64,000 bases of DNA, from the NCBI GenBank assembly GCA_963709655.1, contig CAVPXF010000026.1, forward strand, positions 372,001-436,000. The letters run 5' to 3'. This document shows positions 7,746-16,518 of this stretch, in pieces (the first letter of the stretch is position 1; each line of letters opens with the position of its first letter). The notes under the pieces are model-generated. The model worked only from the letters and a program-made list of their open reading frames with translations, ran no database searches and had not been told where the DNA came from. Origin of the DNA: Roseiarcus sp963709655 (GTDB lineage Bacteria > Pseudomonadota > Alphaproteobacteria > Rhizobiales > Beijerinckiaceae). Both the position numbers and the translations under genes were made by a program.

Positions 7746-9607
7746 TTACAGCGGCGGTTTCACCCCCGATGCTTTCTGCTCCTGCTGTTGGCGCAGTTGC
7801 TCTTGGTCGGCCTTCACTTCAGCTGCGATTTTCTGAATATCGTCCACGGCAATCGAATCACCGATTAGTTGTTCATTCAGCGTCGAGAGCAGCTGCGGAT
7901 CGGTGGCCGGCCCGAGTTGGACCAGCATCTCGACGCCACATTTCAGTGAATAACGTGGATCGATCGTGCTGTAAAAAAATTCCCCTCGACAGGTCCCGCC
8001 GCCGTTGGGGCCGTCGTCGATCGGAGAACCGGCCTGGTCAAAAATCCAATACAGGGCAATGCTGGGAGACTGCGCTATCGCCAATGATCTTCTTGCAGAA
8101 CCGTATTTCTCTTTTAGCTGTTGCACTGTCTTTTCCATGAGCGGCTCCTGCCCGGGGCGAAAAGACGCGCTGCGGCGAATGTAGAGCGCCCTGCCCGGCT
8201 CGGTCACGGTGAAGGCTACTTCGATGTTATCCAATCCACCCGCGACGGCAGCGGTTCTAACGAATAATTGGACGAATTTGGCGACGCCGAAATTGCGTAG
8301 CTCGTCAGATCCGTTTACTCTTGCCCCCGTTATCAATACTTTATCCACCCTTATCTTGAGTGAAGGGTCGTACGCATTGATCGCGCCCTCGATCTCCTCA
8401 ACGGTCATGCCCAGCTTCATTCCGAGGATGTCGAAGCCCGCAGGGCCGGGTGCGTCCGGCGTTCGCGTCGCGGCAGCGAGATCAGTCTGCGGTCGCAGCG
8501 AGCCTGGCGTTGGCGCGGCTTGGCCCAGAGGTGATACTACCGGAGCTACCGTGGCAGGCTGAATCGGCGGCTGTGCGGCCGCCGCCGCTTCAAGTGCGCT
8601 GCCGACGCCGGGGACACCCTGACCGGGCGATGGGCTTTGCGTCGCCGGTGTGGCCTCGGTCTCCCGTGCACCCGCCAGCGCGGTCGCGTCGGCATCGTCG
8701 AGAAAACCGGTCTGGGGCCTCCGGTTCACGCCCTGCCACGCGAGTATGGACGATCGCGTGGCTTCTCCATAGACGCCATCGATCGTGACCGCCGCCGGCA
8801 GGAAGCCGAGCTTTTGCAGCCGGGCTTGCAGCGCGATTTGCTGTTCAATCGGCCGGCTTGCTTCCTCGGAGGCTGGGCCGTTCAATCGCGAGAGCCAGAT
8901 CGAACGTTGCCGCTCGTATTCAGCGGCGACGCACTCCGGCGATCCCGAGACCGGCCCCGTTTCAGGGATGCGGCAGGCGTGCAGCACCGCGTTCTGGAAA
9001 TCGACGGCTTCCGCCAAGAGCTGGCGTTGCCCTTCCTTCCCCACCTGCTGCCACAGCGCTTGGTAGGCCTGGACGAAGCGAAGGTCCACCTTCGACAGGG
9101 CCGGGCTCGCGCAGATCATCAGCGCGAGCGGCGAGGAGGCCTTGTTGCAGTCGAAGCTGGGACCGATCCGCGTCGGGTTGCATGCGACGGTCGCGGACGC
9201 GGGTGGCGTCTGGGCGAAGGGAGCGACGCCTGACCCATAGGCGGCGAGGCGGAAAAAGGCGTACGACGGAAGATAAGCGATGGTGCCCATCCGGCGCGAG
9301 CCATGCACGCCTTGACCTCGGCGCGAGCGTCAGCGCGACGGCATCTCGGGCAGCCGCAGACGCGCGCATACGAGCGAACCCAGCATGCTGGTCGGCGAAG
9401 CAGCGCCTTTTGCTCATCAGGGCTTAATCTAGCCTCGGCTTCGACGAATGCGCGGCTGCGCTCGATGGCGAGCGTCCGCAGCTCAGCATCGCCGCATATC
9501 GCGATGCTCGATGGTAGCCGCGCGGTCTTGCACCAATCGTCCAATGGATCGGCGCCCGCGGGAGACACAATGAAGGCGACCAGGAGCATTGCGAGGGCGG
9601 GGCGCAT
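7746..9607 (-). pseudogene. LprI-like / peptidoglycan-binding protein, copy 1 (frameshifted)
   Basis: Read from ATG 9607 the product begins with a signal peptide (MRPALAMLLVAFIVSPAGA) and a cysteine-rich LprI-type segment (DDWCKTARLPSSIAICGDAELR). Near 9230 the frame changes; a 520-residue frame then carries a second LprI-type segment (PSFDCNKA, LALMICASPAL), a PG_binding_1 domain (LQARLQKLGFLPAAVTIDGVYG, seen in two parts), a proline-rich linker, a C-terminal domain with LGMTVEEIEGAINAYDPSLK, and a Q-rich tail ending VKPPL. LprI proteins inhibit lysozyme, so a periplasmic wall-related role is plausible. Compared with copy 2 at 10108-11812, there are also clusters of small compensating indels between 9290 and 9420. 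It may be a decaying gene or may contain sequence errors. Confidence 0.65.
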
Positions 9608-9827
9608 CTCTTTTTCTCCGGCTTTGGGCGACGAGGATGGCCGGAGGACTTGATCTATGTCAACATGGGTCTGCGTTTGCGCTGTGGGCTCGGATCTACC
9701 GCGGCGCCCGCAGCGCCAGTGCCGGCCACGACGACAAGCTGTGCCGCCGAGCACGGCGAACACGCTGAAGCTACGGCCACACGACGCCGTATCGAGGCGA
9801 TCAAGCTGTCCGTAACTCGGCGTTCAT

Positions 9828-9940
9828 AGCCGCGGTTTCACGCCCAATGCTTTCGGCGGCTGTTGCCGGTACGGCCGCTCCTGCGCGGCTTTGCTGCAAT
9901 TTTCTGAATACCGTAGACGGCGATCGAATTCCCGCTGTTC
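9828..9940 (-). pseudogene. remnant of a third LprI/PG-binding copy (C-terminal tail)
   Basis: About 110 bases match the 3' end of copies 1 and 2: the reversed tail region, then TGCTGCAATTTTCTGAATA and the GGCGATCGAAT stretch seen at 7829-7860. No usable reading frame remains. The remnant stops exactly where the MITE-like element at 9941 begins. It shows the array once held at least three copies. Confidence 0.6.
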
Positions 9941-10034
9941 CGGTGACAGTGCATTTTACTGACCCTGCACCTCGACTCCCGGGAGACCAACACAGGCCCG
10001 CTTTTTGATCAGCCAAAAACCTGCACTGTCACCG
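9941..10034. mobile_element. 94-bp MITE-like element with 13-bp perfect terminal inverted repeats
   Basis: CGGTGACAGTGCA at 9941-9953 is the exact reverse complement of TGCACTGTCACCG at 10022-10034. The 68 internal bases encode nothing. The left end, GTGACAGTGCATTTTACT, also occurs at 11915-11932 as the edge of another debris element, so both derive from one transposon type. The element sits at the broken end of the third gene copy. I do not recognise the parent insertion sequence. Confidence 0.65.
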
Positions 10035-10107
10035 AAATGGTGAAGAAGGGCCTGGAATGGGCATAAAGCAGACACACGGCCTTGGGTTCTGTCCGGAGTC
10101 TTTGCGG

Positions 10108-11812
10108 TTACAGCGGCGGTTTCACCGCCGATGCTTTCTGCTCCTGCTGTTGGCGCAGCTGCTCCTGTTGGGTTTTCGCTTCCGCAAACACGTTCCGAAT
10201 GTCGTCCACGGCGATCGCCCCCCCAACGAGCTCTAGGGATAGGGTCGAAAGCAGGTGTCTATTCGGCGGCGTCTTAAGTTGAACCTCTAGCATGATGGCG
10301 CACTCGGGAAAAAAATAATATCGTGGTGCCGGATATGCACCTACGTAAGAAAATTTCTCCCCGCTCTGACAGTCCGAGGCGAGCTGCTTGCCAACCTTAT
10401 CGAATACCCACCAGAGGTTGGTATCGAGGGCCCTTGATTCCGGACCGTATTTCTCTCAGCCGTTGCAACGTCTTGTCCGTGAAAGGCTGCTGCCCGGCGG
10501 GAAACTCAGTGACGTGGAGGATGTAGAACGCCCTGGACGGCTGGGTCACGGTGAAGCCGACAGAGATATTCTCGGTACCCTGCGGGCGGCTCCGATTAGC
10601 AGCTACGAATTGAAGGGATCCCGTTGTTCCGGCATTATTGTTTGCCTCGTATAGCGCAGCCGAGACTTTAGTCATACTTACCTTGAGCGAGGGATCGTAC
10701 GCCATAATCGCGGCCTCGAATTCGGCGACGCTCATGCCCAGCTTCATCCAGGATGTCGAAGCCCGAGGGTCGGCGCGGCCACCGCCGTTTCATGCGCTGC
10801 CGACGCCGGGGACACCCGACCGGGCGATGGGCTTTGCGTCGGCGGTGTGGCCGCGCTATCCCGTTCACCAGCCAGCGCGGCCGCGTCGCATCGTCGAGAA
10901 AACCGGTCTGAGGCTCCGGTTCACGCCCTGCCACGCGAGAATGGACGATCGCGTGGCGTCTCCATAGACGCCATCAATCGTGACCCCCGTCGAAGAAGCC
11001 GAGCTTTGGCAGTCGGGCTTGCATCGTCATAATTGAGTGATCCATCGGCCGGCTTGCATCCACAAAGGGTGGAAGCCGTTCAATCGCGAGTAGCCAGACC
11101 GAACGTTGCCGGTCGTATTCAGCGGCGAAGCACTCCGGCGATCGCGAGACCGGCGCCGTTTCAGGGATGCGACAGGCGTGCAGCACCGCGTTCTGGAAAT
11201 CGACGGCTTCCGCCAAGAGCTGGCGTTGCCCTTCCTTCCCCACCTGCTGCCACAGCGCTTGGTAGGCCTGGACGAAGAATGTCCAAGTCGGCCAGTGCCG
11301 CCGACGCGAAGGGTAGCATCAGAGCGAGCGGCAAGAAGGCCTTGTTGCAGTCGAAGCTGGGACCGATCCGCGTCGGGTTGCTTGCGACGGTCGCGGACGC
11401 GGGTGGCGTCTGTGCGAAGGGAGCGGACGCCTGACCCATAGGCGGCGAGGCGGAAAAAGAGCCGTACGCCCGAAGATAAGCGAGGCGTGCCCATCCGGCG
11501 CGAGGCATGCACGCCTTGACCTCTGGCGCGAGCGTCAGCGCAGACGGCATATCGGGCAGTCCGCAGACGCGCGCATACGAGCGAACCCAGTCATTTTGGT
11601 CGGCGAGCAGCGCCTTTTGCTGTTCAGGGCTCAACTACCCTCAGGGTCGACGAGCCCGGCTGCGCTCGATGGCGAGCGCCCTGCAGCTCAGCATCGCCGC
11701 ATATCGCGATGCTCGATGGTAGCCGCGCGGTCTTGCACCAATCGTCCAACGGGTCGGCGCCTGCAGGAGACACAATGAAGGCGACCAGCAGGATCGCGAG
11801 GGCGGGGCGCAT
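10108..11812 (-). pseudogene. LprI-like / peptidoglycan-binding protein, copy 2 (multiple frameshifts)
   Basis: Starting at ATG 11812 the signal peptide MRPALAILLVAFIVSPAGA is nearly identical to copy 1. Pieces of the same protein follow in different frames: the LprI segment and KALLADQNDWVRSYARVCG (to about 11280), GKEGQRQLLAEAVDFQNAV (11243-10974), a damaged PG-binding region, LGMSVAEFEAAIMAYDPSLK (10747-10397), and the Q-rich tail ending AVKPPL. At least four frame breaks and the loss of part of the linker make it non-functional as written. Flanking DNA on both sides is also shared with copy 1 (for example 10060-10107 against 7690-7745), so the unit arose by tandem duplication. Confidence 0.7.
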
Positions 11813-11912
11813 TCTCTTTCTCCGGTTTTGGGCCACGAGGATGGCCGAGCAATGACTATAGAACACTTTCGGCGATGTCGACAAAAGTTCGCGCCGAGAA
11901 TTACGGGCGGAT

Positions 11913-12090
11913 AGGTGACAGTGCATTTTACTACGCGGCCGAGGCCGCCCCGTCGTTCTTTGGCTTGGGCCCGCGCTTGAGGGCGTGGAGGCGGCGGCGG
12001 GTTCTGGTGTCCAGCGCGGCGAGGACCAACTCCGAGCCGACCGGCCGGCCGGCGAGGCGCTCGCCATTCGCAGGCGAGCTGTTGGGTAGT
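11913..12090 (-). mobile_element. transposon-end remnant with short coding fragment
   Basis: GTGACAGTGCATTTTACT at 11915-11932 equals the left end of the MITE-like element at 9941. Reading inward on the minus strand there is a 45-codon fragment ending in TAG at about 11935 (ERLAGRPVGSELVLAALDTR, then RRLHALKRGPKPKN), which looks like the C-terminus of a longer protein cut by a stop upstream. No second terminal repeat is found before 13000. This is probably the surviving end of a transposon; the family is unknown. Confidence 0.35.
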
Positions 12091-12106
12091 TACCCCAGGC
12101 CGCAAA

Positions 12107-12151
12107 GTCGCCGCAAGCCCTTGAAAACGCGCGAAACGGACTCGGAAATTG
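12107..12151 (-). repeat. dispersed TTTTCAAGG repeat, copy near 12.1 kb
   Basis: The minus strand reads CCGAGTCCGTTTCGCGCG followed by TTTTCAAGGGCTTGCGGCG. It matches copies at 42151-42196, 42431-42470 and 50671-50698 in order and spacing. Confidence 0.55.
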
Positions 12152-12305
12152 AATGCCGCGACGCCCAGTTTGCCCAGTTCCTCCCGCCGCCTTGTTCGGC
12201 CTGCCGCCGTCGAGGCCGCAACACGGTCCCGACCCGTCGGGCGACTGGGGGCTGGATCGTCCGGTCGCGCGGTTATGAAACCACCGGAGCGCGCGGCGGA
12301 TCGAG

Positions 12306-12418
12306 TCTTATCGGTCCGCCTCGATTTGCTTCAGAAGGGGGGGGGTCGGCGTAGCCGCCGGGTGAAAGCCGTTGCTGCTGGTATTTTCGCACCGCGCCGC
12401 GAAGCGCCTGTTCGACCC
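12306..12418 (-). pseudogene. duplicated 3' end of the lytic transglycosylase gene
   Basis: About 113 bases align, at roughly 80 percent by eye, with 14330-14441, the stop-proximal end of the transglycosylase gene that encodes its PG-binding domain. Shared blocks include CGGTCCGCCTCGATT, GTCGGCGTAGCCG and GGTATTTTCGCACCGCGCCG. The fragment has the same orientation as the intact gene, so 12.4-14.3 kb is flanked by direct repeats. It has diverged and is not translated in frame. Confidence 0.7.
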
Positions 12419-12452
12419 TACCCACGGGCAAAGGGCGTACCCGCAGAAATAT

Positions 12453-12482
12453 TTGACGCCCGATCATTCTTGGGGGTACAGT
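12453..12482 (+). promoter_or_regulatory. sigma70-like promoter for brnT-brnA
   Basis: TTGACG (12453-12458) and TACAGT (12477-12482) are spaced 18 bases apart. The expected start of transcription falls almost at the GTG start at 12490, so the mRNA would be nearly leaderless. Confidence 0.4.
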
Positions 12483-12489
12483 TATTGCG

Positions 12490-12786
12490 GTGAAGATCAC
12501 CTGTGATCCGGCCAAGCGGGCGGCCATCCTCGAAACCCGCGGCATCGATCTTCGTGAAGCCGCCGAGGTGTTCGCTGGCCCGACCGCCACATGGCTTGAT
12601 GATCGTTTCGATTATGGCGAGGTGCGGCAGCTGCCGGCCGGGTTTCTTGCCGGCCAGGTCGTGTTGATCGCCTGGACCCAACGCGGCGCGGCTCGCCGCG
12701 TGATCTCGATGAGGTATTGCCATGCCAAGGAAGTCCGCAAATTCCGCCGCCGCTTTCCCGAGGCCTTCGGCAATGAAACCCGATAA
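12490..12786 (+). CDS. brnT: BrnT family type II toxin
   Basis: BrnT is a RelE-fold ribonuclease toxin that halts translation. The 98-residue protein has the family layout: MKITCDPAKRAAILETRGID with the N..K..GI helix, EAAEVFAGPTATWLDD, the central strand GQVVLIAWTQRG, and the end RRVISMRYCHAKEVRKF with catalytic-type Arg and the ISxR motif. The start is GTG at 12490. The stop lies 14 bases inside brnA, the normal toxin-first order of this system. It sits between direct repeats of the transglycosylase 3' end, which suggests it arrived by insertion. Confidence 0.85.
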   Translation: MKITCDPAKRAAILETRGIDLREAAEVFAGPTATWLDDRFDYGEVRQLPAGFLAGQVVLIAWTQRGAARRVISMRYCHAKEVRKFRRRFPEAFGNETR

Positions 12787-13009
12787 TGATTTGCCTGAAA
12801 TCACCGATGACATGCTCGCCCGCGCCGAACTCAGCATAGGCGAGCGGGTGATCCGACCCGGCCGGCCGCCGTCGGCGGCGCCGAAGCAGGCGATCAAGCT
12901 TCGGCTCGATCCCGACGTGCTCGCGTATTTCCGTGAGCAAGGCCCTGGCTGGCAGACCCGCATCAACGCCACCTTGCGCCGCGCCGCCGGGCTCAAGAAG
13001 ACGGGTTAA
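12773..13009 (+). CDS. brnA: BrnA family antitoxin
   Basis: BrnA binds BrnT and represses the operon. From ATG 12773 the protein has 78 residues. Its C-terminal half, KQAIKLRLDPDVLAYFREQG then GWQTRINATLRRA, is the ribbon-helix-helix region typical of BrnA. The start overlaps the brnT frame by 14 bases. A longer frame from 12722 runs further into brnT and is less likely. Confidence 0.85.
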   Translation: MKPDNDLPEITDDMLARAELSIGERVIRPGRPPSAAPKQAIKLRLDPDVLAYFREQGPGWQTRINATLRRAAGLKKTG

Positions 13010-13145
13010 GGACGGGCACTTTTCCGTCCATTGCTCATGATCCGCTTTTTCGGCAGCCGGCTGCCCTTGGGGCGGCGGTCAGACCGAGCGCAGCACAGGC
13101 GGTCGCGGCGCGGCCTTCGCCCGTTTTGAGGTTCTTGCCTTGGGC

Positions 13146-13340
13146 CTATTTCCCCTTCGCTCCTTCGCTGGGCGCGGGGGCCGCGGGGGGCGGAGCCGGA
13201 CGGAAGGGCGCGGGCGGGGCGGGGCGGGGCGACGCAGAAGCGGGCGCTTGAACCTGCCCGCCGCGCCGAATGTAGCCCTCGGCCAGCGGACGGATCATGC
13301 CCCCGTCTTGCGCGAAGCCATGGTGCGTTTTGTCGCTCAT
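13146..13340 (-). CDS. small proline/alanine-rich protein of unknown function
   Basis: The 64-residue product starts MSDKTHHGFAQDGGMIRPLA, continues EGYIRRGGQVQ, and then turns into a proline/alanine-rich tail ending EGAKGK. The first 33 residues have balanced composition and look real; the tail could be disordered. AGGA precedes the ATG at 13340 at a workable distance. It is 10 bases from the end of the broken gene at 13350, on the same strand, and lies within the BrnTA segment. I do not recognise a family. Confidence 0.5.
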   Translation of the reverse strand: MSDKTHHGFAQDGGMIRPLAEGYIRRGGQVQAPASASPRPAPPAPFRPAPPPAAPAPSEGAKGK

Positions 13341-13349
13341 TCCGAATCC

Positions 13350-14149
13350 TTAGTCCTCAACGGGAAACTCGATGTGGATGTTATCGCGCTCGCGCGCAAG
13401 GTACACCCTCGCCACCTTATACATTTCTGTTCCGTCGAAATCATAAACGATTACGTTATTCAACACGAGTTCCCGCAATTGGCCGCTCTCCGAAAAGAGG
13501 TTGACATAGCCAGCGTAAACGACTCGGTTCTCAAAGTCGCGCAAATGAACATAGCCCATCGTTCGGACGGATGATGAATTGAATACGAAATCCCATACAT
13601 CTTCGTCCCCATACGTCCGCGTGGCCCGTATCAATTGAACAAATCGAGTAAACAGTTTGTAGTTCTCGCCGTACAGATGAAGAATCGCGAGGACGATTGC
13701 GATGCCCGTCGCGGCGACGATATCTATGAACAACTCCGGTTGAAATAGCTTCTTGCTGTCAACTTCGAGGGCGACGATATGCATTGAAAGGCCGAACTTC
13801 ATAGACCGCTATAGCACAGCGTAGGCATATGACTCCGAAGAGGAAGGCATTGAACACCATATCGAATCGCGATAAGTCGCCCTTCGAGGCGATCCCGATA
13901 TCTAGATACGTCTCCGGCGCAAGGGCTCTTGAGCCAAATTCGAGGGCGGCGAACGGTTAAGACCAATTTCCAGACCGCATATAGCACAGCGTAGGCTATG
14001 ACTCCGAAAAGGAAGGCATTTAACACGATATCGAATTGCGATATGTCGCCCTTCGCGCCGAACTTCGTATGAATCTTCATCCAGACGAAACCCGGCAGCA
14101 GTAGCAACGCTATTTCAAAGAACAACGATGAGACATTGAGATTCATCAC
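13350..14149 (-). pseudogene. membrane protein resembling DUF6338, split by an internal tandem duplication
   Basis: The first frame (14149 down to 13799) begins MNLNVSSLFFEIALLLLPGF with a second hydrophobic segment, NAFLFGVIAYAVLYAVW. The second (13802 to 13350) holds FVQLIRATRTYGDEDVWDFV and a beta-rich C-terminus ending HIEFPVED. Both suggest a single DUF6338-like protein of two membrane helices plus a soluble domain. Bases 13803-13890 repeat 13970-14065 with small differences (CGCTATAGCACAGCGTAGGC against GCATATAGCACAGCGTAGGC), and this ~165-bp duplication throws the frame. Base composition is lower in GC than the neighbours, consistent with transfer. The family name is tentative. Confidence 0.5.
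13803..14065 (-). repeat. two diverged tandem copies of an ~90-bp segment
   Basis: The two copies (about 13803-13890 and 13970-14065) share TATAGCACAGCGTAGGC, ATGACTCCGAA, GGAAGGCATT and the TATCGAAT(T/C)GCGATA run. The unit period is about 165 bp. It lies inside the broken membrane-protein gene. Confidence 0.7.
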
Positions 14150-14328
14150 GTCGCCCGCCTAGCCCCTTCCGTTTCCAGCCGTTAGCGATAGGTTCGATCT
14201 GGACCTGGCATATTTGAAGCAATCCCTCGATCGCTATGGGGCTCTCCGCCGCATATTCTCATCGGTGTGGGTGGTCGCGCCGTTTCGGGGTCATGCGAGA
14301 GTGAGCCGGGTCATCAGCGAATGGCGTG

Positions 14329-15585
14329 TCATCGGTCCGCCTCGATTCGCCTCAGCAGGGCGGCGTCGGCGTAGCCGTCGGGCGGAAGGCCGGCTCTTTC
14401 CTGGTATTTTCGCACCGCGCCGCGCAGCGCCTCTCCGACCATGCCGTCGATGTCGCCGGGGTCGTAGCCCATCTGTTTGAGCCTGAGCTGGAGATTGCGC
14501 ACCTCGTCCGGCTTGAGCGCGACGTCCGATCGGGGCCAGGGCGCGACGAGCCCCGTCCCGCCGCGGATGGCGTCGCCGAGCAGGGCTACGGCGAGGGCGT
14601 AGGCGGTCGACGAATTGTAGCTCTTGATCACGTCGAAGTTGCCGGTGACCAGGAAGATCGGCCCCTTGAGCCCGGCCGGGATCAGGAGCCGTCCTTCGCC
14701 GGCGGCGGGAAACGGCTTGCCGTCGGCGCGCAGCACGCCGCGGGCGGCGAAGGCGGCGAACGAGGCGGCCTTCCCCGAATCGGCGTCCGAGAGGGCGAAG
14801 CCCGGCGGCAGCGTGACTTCGAACCCCCAGGGCAGGTCGCGCGTCCACCCCTTGCTCGCAAGATAGTTCGCGGTCGAGCCGATCGCGTCCGGCGCGCTGG
14901 TCCAGATGTCGCGCCGGCCGTGGCCTTCGAAATCGACCGCGTAGGCGAGAAAGCTCGATGGCATGAACTGCGTCTGCCCCATCGCCCCCGCCCAGGACCC
15001 GACCATCGCGCGCGGCGCAATGTCGCGCTCCTCCAGGATCACAAGCGCAGACAGGAGTTCGTTGCGAAAATAGTCGTCGCGAAACCGCGCGAAGGCGAGG
15101 CTGGCCAGCGAGCGGACAATGTCGAACGAGCCGGGGGACGCGCCAAAATCCGTCTCCAGACCCCAGATCCCCATCAGGATTCCGGGGTCGACGCCGTATA
15201 TCCGGCTCGCCTTGTCGAGCCAGGGCGCCACCGTCCGCGCCTTGTCGCGGCCCCGCGCGATCCGGTCGGGCGACACCGCCGCCCCGATATAGTCCCAGAT
15301 CGGGATCGTGAACTCGGCCTGCTGTTTGGTGTCCGCGACGACCCGCGGATCGAAGGCGACGCCGGCAAAGGCGCGGTCGAAGGTTTTGCGGGAGACGGCG
15401 CGCGCCTCCGCCATCGGCCACAGGCCGGCAATGTACGCACGGAAGGCCTGGTCGAGGGCCGATGGCGTTGGCTTCGGCCCGGACGCCGCGAACGCGAGCG
15501 AACCGGTGAGCGCCAGGATCGCGCTCACCCAGACCAGCAGGCGAAAGCCGCCGAGCGGCGCGCCGCAAGGTTTGCTCGCCGGCAT
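14329..15585 (-). CDS. lytic murein transglycosylase (SLT_2 + PG_binding_1)
   Basis: The enzyme cleaves peptidoglycan glycan strands to 1,6-anhydro products in the periplasm. From ATG 15585 it has 418 residues: a signal peptide (LLVWVSAILALTGSLAFAAS), an MltB-type catalytic domain with ILMGIWGLETDFG (the Glu being the likely catalytic acid) and AGAMGQTQFMPSSFLAYAVD, and a C-terminal PG_binding_1 domain (LQLRLKQMGYDPGDIDGMVG). AAAGG lies upstream of this ATG; a further in-frame ATG 36 bases earlier would only extend the signal peptide. Its last ~110 bases are duplicated at 12306-12418. Confidence 0.9.
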   Translation of the reverse strand: MPASKPCGAPLGGFRLLVWVSAILALTGSLAFAASGPKPTPSALDQAFRAYIAGLWPMAEARAVSRKTFDRAFAGVAFDPRVVADTKQQAEFTIPIWDYIGAAVSPDRIARGRDKARTVAPWLDKASRIYGVDPGILMGIWGLETDFGASPGSFDIVRSLASLAFARFRDDYFRNELLSALVILEERDIAPRAMVGSWAGAMGQTQFMPSSFLAYAVDFEGHGRRDIWTSAPDAIGSTANYLASKGWTRDLPWGFEVTLPPGFALSDADSGKAASFAAFAARGVLRADGKPFPAAGEGRLLIPAGLKGPIFLVTGNFDVIKSYNSSTAYALAVALLGDAIRGGTGLVAPWPRSDVALKPDEVRNLQLRLKQMGYDPGDIDGMVGEALRGAVRKYQERAGLPPDGYADAALLRRIEADR

Positions 15586-15677
15586 GTGCCTTTCTCTCCC
15601 GTCTCGGCATGAGGCCGACACGAAAAGACTATAGCAAAAACGGCGCTCGACGACCGGCCCGCCTGAGGGAGAGCGGC

Positions 15678-16475
15678 CTACTCCTTGATGTCGTCCGGCC
15701 TCGGCATGGAGATGATGCCGTAGCCGGCGTCGACGAAATGGACCTCGCCGGTCACGCCTTCCGACAGGCTCGAAAGCAGATAGAGCGCCGCGCCGCCGAC
15801 GTTCTCGATCGTCACCGTGCGCCGAAGGGGGGAATGGGCGCGTTGAAAATTGAACATGAAGCGCGCGTCGGCAATGCCTGCGCCGGCCAGCGTCCGGATC
15901 GGGCCGGCGGAAATGGCGTTGACGCGGATATTGTCGGGCCCGAAGTCGGCCGCCAAATAGCGCACGCTCGATTCCAGCGCCGCCTTGGCCACGCCCATGA
16001 CGTTGTAGTTCGGCATCACCCGGGTCGAGCCGCCGAAGGTCAGCGTCAGCATGGCCCCGCCCGAGGGCATGAGGATTGCGGCCCGCTTGGCGACCTCGGT
16101 GAACGAGAAGGCCGAGATCACCATCGTGCGGACGAAGTTCTCGCGCGTCGTGTCGGCGTAGCGGCCCTTGAGCTCATTGCGGTCGGAAAAACCGATGCAA
16201 TGGACGAGGAAATCGAGCGTTCCCCACTCTTCCGCAATCCGCGCGAACGTCGCGTCGACCGAGGCGATGTCCTCGACGTCGCACGGCGCGATCAGCGTCG
16301 ATCCGAGACTCTCGGCAAGCGGCGTCACCCGCTTGCCGAGCGCCTCCCCCTGATAAGTGAAGGCGAGTTCCGCGCCTTCCGTCGCAAGGGCCTTGGCGAT
16401 CCCCCAGGCGATCGAGTGGTCGTTGGCGACGCCCATGACGAGGCCGCGCTTCCCATTCATCAGGCCGGACGACAT
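15678..16475 (-). CDS. fabI: enoyl-[acyl-carrier-protein] reductase (NADH)
   Basis: FabI reduces trans-2-enoyl-ACP, the last step of each fatty acid elongation cycle, and is the target of triclosan. The 265-residue protein has the N-terminal GVANDHSIAWGIAKAL cofactor loop and the catalytic Tyr157-x6-Lys164 (YNVMGVAKA), with the extra Tyr of the FabI triad in the preceding segment. It is the third gene of fabA-fabB-fabI, the order usual in Hyphomicrobiales. The start at 16475 is preceded by AGAG; an upstream extension would overlap fabB. Confidence 0.95.
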   Translation of the reverse strand: MSSGLMNGKRGLVMGVANDHSIAWGIAKALATEGAELAFTYQGEALGKRVTPLAESLGSTLIAPCDVEDIASVDATFARIAEEWGTLDFLVHCIGFSDRNELKGRYADTTRENFVRTMVISAFSFTEVAKRAAILMPSGGAMLTLTFGGSTRVMPNYNVMGVAKAALESSVRYLAADFGPDNIRVNAISAGPIRTLAGAGIADARFMFNFQRAHSPLRRTVTIENVGGAALYLLSSLSEGVTGEVHFVDAGYGIISMPRPDDIKE

Positions 16476-16518
16476 CGCTTGCTCTTTGGTTTCAGGTTGG
16501 AGGCTTTCGGGGCGGCGG

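Noticed and set aside
12147..12493. Plus-strand frame of 114 residues before brnT
   Set aside because: It runs through the transglycosylase fragment and repeat DNA.
14326..15612. 428-residue plus-strand frame opposite the transglycosylase
   Set aside because: Arginine/glycine-rich composition typical of antisense frames in GC-rich DNA; the minus strand encodes a recognised enzyme.
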